A DNA stretch of 64,000 nt from Melastoma dodecandrum (lineage: Eukaryota; Streptophyta; Magnoliopsida; Myrtales; Melastomataceae): NCBI GenBank assembly GCA_029817715.1, contig JARUPY010000095.1, positions 1 through 64,000 of the forward strand, given 5' to 3'. Shown here piece by piece: positions 55,924 to 64,000 of the stretch. A program made the position numbers and the translations under genes. Each line of letters starts with the position of its first letter. The first letter of the stretch is position 1. The notes under the pieces were generated by a model. It was not told where the DNA came from and ran no database searches. It worked only from the letters and a program-made list of their open reading frames with translations.

Positions 55924-56290
55924 TGTTAACATGATGTTGACACGATAGGCTATTTTGTGCCTATTGTTTCTAACGAAGCCCACAATAGACGCGGAACCCA
56001 TAACGGAGACAATCACACAAAACCTGCAGTTCTAGTCTACACAGACTATATGGCTGGGTGGTGACCCCGAAGTTAGTGGAAGTCTACAGCCCGCGCCTGC
56101 ACAAGACACACGTCATAAAGGACGGTTTACTAGCCCCGAAATTAATGGAGCTTACGACCCACGTCTGTACTGATGCACGTCTTAAAAGATAGTTAATTGA
56201 CCCCGAAGTCATAGGAGTCTACGACCCACGTCCACACGAGTGGTACGTCTTAGAAGTCAGTTTGTTGGCTCCGAGATCCTTGGGGGTGGT
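55924..56290 (+). repeat. Tat-2 3' LTR, cut by the Tekay-like element
   Basis: 'tgttaacatgatg' then an 11-bp insertion relative to the 5' LTR; similar onward to '...tgggggtggt', matching 50252-50617. The remainder should lie beyond the right end of the window. Confidence 0.85.
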
Positions 56291-58617
56291 TGAAACGACC
56301 TACAAATTTTTTTTCAAATTAATCAGATAGTCAACCGTCATTTGACGGTCAAACAGCGGAAACGATAATTCTTTACCTTCACCGTGGCATCCTCTACTAT
56401 TTTATCTCGTGAGTCCGAGCCACGTGTACTCTGTACCATCTTATTCATGCGTCACACTAAAAAAAATAGTCTCCTATTAGGGTCACCGATAAATCGCCGA
56501 GTACGCCTCACCCTATGCACATACGAAACATGATACCCCTAACTTTTCCTAACGTGCAATCTTTATAAAAGGTCTCTTTGTGCAGCATACGGAATGTACA
56601 ATAATCAATACAAATCAACATATATACAGAAATCTAAGACAAATCCAATAACGCTCACAACCCTCAAGCGACTCCCTCATTCTCTCATCTCTCGTAAATC
56701 AACACTTCGTTCGGTGCCAGGACCCTCACAGTACGTCCCCACCCTCTCCTCCGGGAGCGCCAGGGTAACGGCCAGCAGGCACGACCGCGAGTGGTCGTCG
56801 CCTCCCCGTTCTCCTCCGACCCACGGTCGGGAAACCACCACATAAATCCCAACCAGGTTCTATATTCGTATTCCAATCTCTCTCAGGGCCCCAGTACAAG
56901 CAGGAAATTTGTTTTCTTACTATTCCATCGAAGGGTCCAATCAGTGTAGCTAGTCCAGGTTGTTGGTGGCGACCGGCACCTATCGACGTTAAAGGACAGC
57001 TTGGACACTAACCGAACGCCAGCCGCCGTCCATCGAGGTCGGCGCAGCCAGTCCAATCCGGAAGGAACCAAGGCTCTATTGTTGTAGCCGGCCCCCACCA
57101 TACAACCCCCAGCCACCACTCTTAATCCTGCAGAAGAAACTTCACGAGGCCCTGACATTTCACAATGTATAACCAAATGCAACAATCAACAATTCTCGGG
57201 ATTTCAGTCAGCCCACGTCCAAGATTTCTTTGTATAATTTCCAATGACAAAAGCAACTCCAGTCAACCACGCTTACTATTCCCAATTAATTTCAACGATT
57301 GCAAGTTTCAAGTACTGAAGCGCATAATACAACAATGATTCAGCTGGGCTGCACTCTCCGAACAGGCCGCACACGCATCCATGATTTCGCATGATTAAAC
57401 TTCATTTACATTCGACCAACACACACCCATCATTAGATACGCATCCAATCTCTAACCAGCTTGATGTATGGTTTAAGAACAGCCTGATTCGAACAGCATT
57501 TCTCATTCACAAGCGGACAGTACGTCACTGGACTGCACTTCCCGATCTCGCGTCTCCAACTCTGAGCTTCACTCAGATTTTTCCCAAGTGGAGTTCATTC
57601 CAAGAACACTCGCCAAGGATCTGTACGATCCTCAACGGTCAGCCAATGTCGGATACACTAACTGGGGCCTTTTCATCCCCGTATATACGGGCAGCCGAAA
57701 AACAGAGGGGAGGCTCCACGTCCCTCCCCTACGACCCAATGTTCCGCCCTAACCTTCCCCTGTGACTAGCGCACACTAATCGCGAACCAATCTACATACC
57801 CACACATTCACAAGCAACATAGCAGAGAAAAGAGACAGGGGAAGGGGGCGTACATCGTTCCAATGCTCAACCGTTCAGGGAAACTCCTCCCCGCTCGCGT
57901 TCCTCGCCTCCGAAACAATGGTCTCCTATCCACGATGGAGATGAACGCGTCTCTATCTCTCAGTAACTCTCCGTTGCCATGGTAGGGAAGAATGAGGAAT
58001 ACGGTCAAAGTTCTTTCCCCGTTCACACTTCCTCCTTTCTTTTAACTCTATTTTAGATAAGATATGTGTGGTTCAGGGAGAATGCTAATCTAAAGAATCT
58101 CATCCCCTTATAATTCGTCGGCAGGCTTCCACTTCTTTTTATTTTCTTTCTTTTCCTTATCATATAATTTTCTGTATGATTGCATATGGGCGTCCATGCC
58201 CTGCCCTCTTATCAAAATTTATGATCGAAGATCATTTTCCCCAGGATCCTCACCTAAAATCTTATCTCCCAGTCGGCTTCGTCATCTTGTCCTACTGACA
58301 CGCTATCCGTTTTTGGCCGCTACTTTAGTATTATCGGTTAATTGATCAATTAGTCCTAATCAAATCCGCGGCGTAGCACGAGCATTAACGCAACTTCGAT
58401 TCGATTCCGTTTGAGTCTAGGCGTCCCCTTTCCCGAGTGATATAATCACACGAAATCGAACCAAAATCTCGATAATATTCGATATTACGTCAGCTGACAA
58501 CGAACGTATTAAATTTCCGCGCTACGTCGGATTTGACTAGGTCAAACGTCTAGTTTTCGGTCAACACTTTAGTTAAAGTCATACTCTTTCACTTCTCGAA
58601 ATTTCAGGGTCGTTACA
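56291..58617 (-). repeat. Tekay-like 3' LTR
   Basis: Sense start 'TGTAACGACCCTGAAATTTC' at 58617, end 'GGTCGTTTCA' at 56291, 2327 bp. The left edge coincides with the break in the Tat-2 LTR. A TATA-like 'TTTTATAAAG' lies at about 56561-56570. Open frames inside look accidental. Confidence 0.82.
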
Positions 58618-58632
58618 ATCTACCCCCCTTAA
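58618..58632 (-). other. Polypurine tract of Tekay-like element
   Basis: Minus strand 'TTAAGGGGGGTAGAT' directly before the 3' LTR. Confidence 0.9.
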
Positions 58633-58672
58633 TTTAAATTTCGTCCCCGAAATTTCATTGTACATATCACTC

Positions 58673-59932
58673 TCACTCAATTAAGTACGGATACATCTCT
58701 TTCATCTTGGATTCTGTTTCCCAAGTGAACTCCTCAATATTCCCATGTAACCAACGAACTCGCACCATAGGAACCACTCGATGACGGAGCTGTTTCTCCA
58801 TCCTATCAACTATCTCCACGGGCTCCGTAGTAATCTGTAAGTTCGGAGCCACCTCAATCTGCTCATCATGCAGCACATGTCGAGGATCTGGGACGTACTT
58901 CCTAAGCATAGATACATGGAAGACGTTATGAATATCTGCCAATCTGGGGGGTAAGGCTAATCTGTAGGCCACACTCCCGATCCTCTCCAAGATCTCGTAA
59001 GGTCCAATATATCTCGGGCTTAATTTTCCTTTAAGCCCAAATCGGAGGTTCATCTTGGTAGGAGATACTTTCAGGAAAACGTAATCACCTACCTCAAACT
59101 CAAGAGGCCTGCGCCGCCTATCTGCATAACTCTTTTGTCTGCTCTGTGTGGCGCGAAGACGATCCTGAATAAGCCTGATCATCTCTGTAGTATCACGGAC
59201 CATCTCAGGTCCTAATTCTGTCTGTTCTCCACTCTCGTTCCAACATAAAGGAGTTCTACACGGGCAGCCATACAGAGCTTCAAAGGGAGCCATCTGGATA
59301 CTCTGTTGGTAACTGTTATTGTATGAGAACTCCACTAATGGTAGCTGATCTACCCACGAGCCCTCCAGATCTAAAGCACAAGCTCTCAACATATCCTCAA
59401 GTATCTGGATGATGCGCTTGGTCTGGCCATCTGTCTGAGGGTGGAAGGCAGTGCTCATATTCAACCTCGTGCCCAATGACCGCTGTATATTGCTCTAGAA
59501 CCGAGAAGTAAACCTCGCATCCCTATCCGAAACTATAACACTGGGAACACCGTGAAGGCGAATGACTTCCTTCACATACAGCTTGGCCAATTTGGCAACC
59601 GAGTATGTCACACTAATAGGGATGAAGTGAGCAGATTTAGTCAATCTGTCCACTATCACCCAAACAGAATCAAAACCCTGCACTGTCCTGGGCAGGTTAG
59701 TCACAAAATCCATAGCGATATCATCCCATTTCCATTCGGGAATTGGCAATGGCTGAAGTTCTCCACCCGGTCTGCGATGCTCAATCTTGACCCGCTGACA
59801 GGTCAAGCAGCGACTCACATACCGAGCCACGTCTCTTTTCATACCTGACCACCAGTACTGTTTCCGTAGATTTTGGTACATTTTAGTGACCCCGGGGTGG
59901 ATACTATACGCACTCAAATGTGCCTCATCCAT
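58673..59932 (-). pseudogene. Tekay-like integrase with chromodomain-like tail
   Basis: One frame, with a stop at 59495. The N-terminal zinc-binding part ends in 'CLTCQRVK'. The catalytic core has 'DIAMDFVTNLP' (first Asp) and 'VSDRDARFTS' (second Asp); after the stop comes 'HPQTDGQTKRII', where the Glu of the usual GQTER is Lys. The third catalytic residue is therefore lost as well. The GPY/F module is 'RYIGPYEILERIG'. The C-terminal 50 residues ('VDRMEKQLRHRVVPMVRVRW ... EEFTWETESKM') are a chromodomain-like tail of Tekay type, which in relatives guides integration to heterochromatin. Confidence 0.9.
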
Positions 59933-60058
59933 TATCAGATTCCGTAGATCCTCCTGAGCAGGTATGCAGATGCATCCCTAGTACCTCAACAAATCATCAT
60001 CAGACACACTAAACTCAGTATCTGCCTGATCCTACAATCTGGATCGCTCCTCCGTCAG

Positions 60059-61438
60059 TTATGGATCTTGGAGTTGGGCCGCGCGAATTAAATCCATCAA
60101 CTGAGACCCAATGATCATGGTAGCAAGTAGAGGACCACTGCCACTGAATCCAACTCTAACTCCGATCTCATTTACCTGCTCGCGTAGTCGCCATTCTTCT
60201 ACCTCAATACTGGCTAAGGAGGCAGTCTTTCGACTCAATGCATCGGCAACCACATTTGCTCTGCCTGAATGGTAAGAGATCGTGCAGTCGTAATCTTTGA
60301 TCAGTTCTATCCACCGCCTTTGTCTCATGTTCAGCTCATCCTGAGAGAACAGATACTTTAAGCTCTTGTGGTCGGTGAATATCTCAAAAGTCTCGCCATA
60401 CAGATAATGGCGCCATATTTTCAATGCGAAGACTACTGCAGCAAGCTCCAAGTCGTGGGTAGGGTAGTTCTGTTCATGAACTTTAAGTTGTCTAGAAGCA
60501 TAAGCTACTACCCTGCCGTGCTGCATCAGCACAGCACCCAATTCGAAATAAGAAGCATCACAGTAGACTGCGAATCCTCCACTGCCACTGGGCAATACCA
60601 ACACTGGTGCAGAAGTCAATCTGTTCATTAACTCGAGGAAGCTCTTCTCACAATCATGAGTCCACTCGAACGCGGTACCCTTTTTCAGTAGCTGGGTCAG
60701 AGGTCTAGCAATGCGAGAGAATCCCTCAATGAAGCGTCTGTAATACCCAGCTAAGCCGAGGAAACTCCGCATCTTAGTCACTGTAGTAGGGCGAGGCCAG
60801 TTCAGAACAGCTTCGCCTTTGGATGGATCCACTGCAATACCCTCTGCGGATACAATATGGCCCAAGAAGCTCACGCTGCTGATCCAGAACTAGCACTTAC
60901 TTAGCTTGGCATACAACTGATTCTGTCGTAGAACTTCTAAAACCAATATCAGATGATCCGCGTGTTCCTCCATACTTTTAGAATATACCAGAATATCATC
61001 TATGAACACCACTATAAACTGGTCAAGGTAGGGTCTGAAAATGCGGTTCATCAACTCCATGAAAGCTGTTGGAGCGTTAGTCAGTCCGAAAGACATCACC
61101 AGGAATTCGTAGTATCCATATCTGGTGCGAAAGGCTGCTTTCATAACATCAGAATCCCGCACCCTGATCTGAAGATACCCTGAACTTAAATCGATTTTAG
61201 AGTAAACCACGGATCCCTGAAGCTGATCAAAAAGGTCATCAATACGCGGCAAAGGATACCGGTTCTTGATGGTGGCTTTATCCAACATACGATAGTCAAT
61301 ACACATTCTCATCGTACCGTCTTTCTTTTTCACAAACAACACAGGTGCACCCCACGGAGACACACTGGGGCGTATAAACCCCTTATCTAATAACTCCTGG
61401 AGTTGCACCTTCAACTCTCTTAACTCAGCAAACCCCAT
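60059..61438 (-). pseudogene. Tekay-like reverse transcriptase and RNase H
   Basis: RT from 61438: '[20 protein letters not shown]', '[20 protein letters not shown]', '[13 protein letters not shown]', catalytic FIDD in '[12 protein letters not shown]'. A stop at 60890 interrupts shortly after. The frame resumes with '[11 protein letters not shown]' and RNase H: '[14 protein letters not shown]', '[17 protein letters not shown]', '[11 protein letters not shown]', '[11 protein letters not shown]'. It ends at a stop (60059), with further stops in the linker to integrase. Confidence 0.92.
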
Positions 61439-61450
61439 ACGATACGGGGC

Positions 61451-62260
61451 TCAGGAAATAGGTTCCGTACCTGGAACAACGTCAATTACAAAATCCACTT
61501 TTCTTGACGGTGGTAATCCAGGAAGTTTCTCCGGGAACACATCCTCGTAATCCCGTGCTACGAAGATGTCCTGCAAACTCGAAAGTTCCTCCTTCAGATT
61601 CAGCACCACTGCCAGAAAAGCTTCGCCACCATCACGCAAGATCCGCTGGGCCTCCATCGCCGCTATCAAGGGAATCCCGTCACACTGGTACTCCTTCCCG
61701 GAGTATGCACAGACTGGTTGTCCTGGAACTTTGAATAAAATCTCTCGTCTGACGCAATCTACCATGGCGTGGCACGTCATCAGCCTGTCCATTCCTAGTA
61801 TGACATCAAACTCCCTGATCTGAAAGACAACCAAATCAATACGTGACTGGAGAAAGTTTACCGTTATCTCGCAATTCCTGCATACTGATCGCATCGGCAT
61901 GCTCTCCCCATTGGGCATCCATACTCGTAGAGGACTACCTCTCAAATCCATAACGAAGCCGTATCTATCCACGAAACTCTGAGAGATGAAGGAATGGGTG
62001 GCGCCCGTATCAAAAAGTGTCGTGGCGTCCCACCCGTTGACAAGAATCATACCTGACATGGCGTTGCTGGAGGGACCCGCTCGTCCTCGGCCTGTGGCAC
62101 TGACACGGCCAGATCCTGCCGGTTGGTTAATCGAGCCCCTGGATGCGCTTCTGCCAGACATGGAACGAGACCCAGCAAATGAGGGACCAGCACTACCAAT
62201 ATGGCTCCTAATCAGCTGTGGACAGTGGTTCCGAATGTGGCCTCGCTCGCCATACTGGAA
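61451..62260 (-). pseudogene. Tekay-like gag second knuckle and protease
   Basis: The frame begins near the second gag zinc knuckle at about 62221-62260: 'FQYGERGHIRNHC' (the first two Cys are changed). A Gly/Ser/Arg-rich linker follows, then the retropepsin with 'LFDTGATHSFISQ' and 'VILGMDRL', then the lead-in to RT ('YEDVFPEKLPGLPP'). A TGA at 61451 separates it from RT in the same frame. Confidence 0.88.
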
Positions 62261-62264
62261 AAGA

Positions 62265-63090
62265 CTCCAATAGATGGGCACGCCAATCCTCCATGGGATC
62301 GTCCGCAGCGAGAACAGGTAGGTGAATGAGCTGGGCGAGCATCTCGGCCGTAGCAACTAGGTTTGGAGATCCCACTAGAACTGGGCCTCCTGCTTCACCC
62401 AAAGAAACGACAAACTCCCCTAAAAAGTCCTGCGGATTTCTTTGATGGTCCAGCCTCCTCTTTCCCTTTACGTGCTTTCAGCGCGTCTTTATCCTTCAGT
62501 GCTCTCTGTATGGCCTGACCTCGGTGGTAGAGCTCCTCAAAGGTCTGTGACGAAAGCGGCACCAGCTTGGAACGGATCCTTGGATTCAGGCTCATCAGAC
62601 ACCTATGAGCCCTCTGTTCCGGCGTAGCTACCTGGCCTGGAGCATACCTAGTAAGCTCAGTGAACTTGCGCTCGTGCTCGTCAACCGTCATGTCCCCTTG
62701 CTCGAGCAACTCGAACTCTCTGATCTTATCAAGCCTCATGGTGGCCGGGAAGTACTTATCCAGGAAGGCCTGGCGGAATTGTTCCCATGTCGAACCCTGA
62801 TAGTGTGCACGAACGGCAGCTGCAGAGGAGATCCACCAGAGGTCGGCACCCCCTCGCAAGTGGTATTCAGCCACCGCCAGCTTCTCAGCCTCAATATACT
62901 CCAGATATTTGAATATCCGGTCCCAATCCTGTAGAAAAGTCTGGGCCCGCTCGGGACCTTCTGTCCCATTGAAGATAGGGAGGTTCATTTTCCCCACCTC
63001 CTTGATGATCCTCAGCCAGCGACGGTTCGTTGGTGCCGTTCCAGGTGCATGAGAACCCCCGGCAACGTTGCTTCCGGTGTCATCTGCCAT
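62265..63090 (-). pseudogene. Tekay-like gag
   Basis: ATG at 63090 (MADDTGSNVAGG). Capsid region with 'FQDWDRIFKYLEY'-type residues (here 'FLQDWDRIFKYLEYIEAEK'), 'LRGGADLWW', 'WEQFRQAFLDKYFP', 'FELLEQGDMTVDEHERKF', the typical Retrotrans_gag pattern. A stop at 62395 is followed in the same frame by the first knuckle 'CSRCGRSHGGLAC' (about 62280-62317). A frameshift near 62265 then leads to the second knuckle and protease. Confidence 0.9.
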
Positions 63091-63392
63091 CTGAATAAGT
63101 CAAGGAAATGTTTGAGTTGAGTATTTGGCTGGGGAGTAGATCAGCTAGTTGATTCTAAGTATTTGAGGTTGGCATGTTTCAAACTGGTGAATCCACAACC
63201 TTTTATACTACCAAGATTCAAGGTCCAATAATTCACGATTTATTAAAAACTGACACTCACACATGCAGGGTTACTATTCGCCTGCAAATTGTCGATCACA
63301 TGGTAACAGTACCAGAAATGACCATTCACTCACTCTGACAAGATTCTCACTCACACATGACAAATACACTCAGTTCACATACAAATCTGCGT
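63091..63392 (-). other. Spacer between extra ORF and gag
   Basis: No ORF, no PBS and no splice sites that I would trust. Confidence 0.5.
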
Positions 63393-63848
63393 TCAATTCT
63401 GGGGACCACGCGCGAAGTTAGCTACCGCAACCTCAAGCTCGCTACGGGCAGCCTCTACGATTGCTAAGTAGAAATCCTCTACGCGCTGATCCAAACCAGG
63501 AATGCTATTCACGCGATCTCGAAACTCATAGCATTTCTCAAGACGGTAGACAGGAACGTCCTCATCCTCAATCGCTGCAAGGTCTGCTATCAGACGCCTC
63601 AACAATGGGGTGGTAAGCTCTGGGTACGAATAATGGTCTAAGCCGGTTAGGAATCTTGTGAGAAGGTTCAAGCACTCCGTAACGGTGACAAAGGGCGGCT
63701 GGAACTCATAATCCAGGGCCAAGTTTGGAGCGTTTCCGGCTTCTGGAATCTCTGGAGCTTCACCATCTAGATCACCACTGGAGCCTGTCTTGCCTTTGAG
63801 AAGTTCAGGCATGCGTCCTGGGTATCGACCTTCGCCGCGATTTGCCAT
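63393..63848 (-). CDS. Extra ORF upstream of gag in Tekay-like element
   Basis: 151 codons from ATG 63848 (MANRGEGRYPGRMPELLKG); the in-frame GTG 15 bp upstream is not a likely start. N-terminal 45 residues are Gly/Pro/Glu-rich. The rest looks helical ('VTECLNLLTRFLTGLDHYSY', 'LTTPLLRRLIADLAAIEDED', 'YLAIVEAARSELEVAVANFA'). No domain recognised. It is intact although the gag and pol beside it are broken. It lies 300 bp before gag, in the same direction, with a TATA-like box about 75 bp upstream. It may be an additional protein of this family or a captured gene fragment. Confidence 0.5.
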   Translation of the reverse strand: MANRGEGRYPGRMPELLKGKTGSSGDLDGEAPEIPEAGNAPNLALDYEFQPPFVTVTECLNLLTRFLTGLDHYSYPELTTPLLRRLIADLAAIEDEDVPVYRLEKCYEFRDRVNSIPGLDQRVEDFYLAIVEAARSELEVAVANFARGPQN

Positions 63849-63919
63849 ACTAACTGGATTCACTAGGGGTATTACTTGTGATTTTTCTGGCTAGGATGTG
63901 ATTTTTCACTGACTGCTCC

Positions 63920-63927
63920 TATTTATA
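63920..63927 (-). promoter_or_regulatory. TATA-like box before the extra ORF
   Basis: 'TATAAATA' on the minus strand, 72 bp before the ATG at 63848. No PBS is seen between it and gag, so it is not obviously the LTR promoter. Confidence 0.4.
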
Positions 63928-64000
63928 ATAAGTTTTCGTTTGTCAACTAGCCCTACGTGTGGTATTTTCAACTCACGGGAACGCCTACTGTACCCATTCA

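Larger units (their letters stand above)
50252..56290 (+). mobile_element. Tat-2: truncated Tat-lineage Gypsy retrotransposon
   Basis: 5' LTR 50252-51371, PBS from 51381, a gag N-terminal scrap, protease, part of RT, then a non-coding 3' part, a polypurine tract (55909-55919) and the 3' LTR from 55924. The 3' LTR is cut at 56290 by the Tekay-like element. Capsid, both RNase H domains and integrase are missing. Protease and RT resemble Tat-1 in motif but LTRs are unrelated, so it is another family of the lineage. The LTRs differ from each other by roughly 20% by eye: an old copy. Confidence 0.85.
56291..64000 (-). mobile_element. Tekay/Del-like Gypsy chromovirus, 5' end outside the window
   Basis: 3' LTR (56291-58617), polypurine tract, then on the minus strand pol (58673-about 62260), gag (about 62280-63090) and an extra upstream ORF (63393-63848). 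Terminal 'TGTAACGACCC', two-knuckle gag and a chromodomain-like C-terminus fit Tekay/Del. Pol stays in one frame for 3.7 kb with only in-frame stops, so decay is by point mutation. The expected left TSD would be gtggt (56286-56290); its partner is outside. Confidence 0.88.

Overview
This window looks like nuclear DNA of a flowering plant, from a heterochromatin-like block made almost entirely of nested LTR retrotransposons. The evidence is plant-type primer-binding sites (initiator-Met tRNA for the copia and Tekay-like elements, 'TGGCGACC' for the Tat elements), Sirevirus and Tat protein signatures, spliced introns, AT-rich spacers and the absence of operons. I see no intact host gene, no tRNA or rRNA gene and no CRISPR array. 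Nearly every coding region is interrupted by stops or frameshifts.

Layout. 1-4289: decayed repeats with one scrap of Gypsy reverse transcriptase. 4290-15565: a complete but inactivated Ty1/copia element of Sirevirus type on the minus strand, carrying an extra sense ORF after RNase H. 15566-15850: two exons of an unrecognised gene cut by that element. 17690-18500: an inverted 5' end of a Tat-type Gypsy element. 19363-40082: a Tat-type Gypsy element (Tat-1, plus strand) with a long antisense ORF of plant-mobile-domain type. A 9.2-kb gag-only element (26838-36072, minus strand, TSD gcaac) has split that antisense ORF. 18501-19362 and 40083-44442 look like the two halves of an older antisense ORF into which Tat-1 was inserted; its right half also holds a 2.5-kb solo LTR (41691-44183, TSD ccagt). 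46191-47216: a small terminal-inverted-repeat element filled with 149-bp tandem repeats. 48759-49277: an open frame of unknown function. 50252-56290: a second, truncated Tat element (Tat-2). 56291-64000: a Tekay/Del-like chromovirus on the minus strand that landed in the 3' LTR of Tat-2 and runs off the window.

How the parts relate. The nesting gives a relative order: old Tat copy, then Tat-1 and the solo-LTR element, then the gag-only element (LTRs about 1% different by eye). The Tekay-like element is younger than Tat-2. The gag-only element has the same two-knuckle gag and similar LTR termini to Tekay elements, so it probably depended on a relative of the element at the right end.

Most unusual biology: the antisense ORF of the Tat family. 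It lies tail-to-tail with pol (stop codons about 10 bp apart and overlapping), has a TATA-like box of its own, encodes a plant-mobile-domain N-terminal half and a coiled-coil C-terminal half, and is interrupted by short GT-AG introns whose removal keeps the frame. A diverged second copy also has a GT-AG intron. It reads like a separate spliced gene carried on the reverse strand of a retrotransposon.
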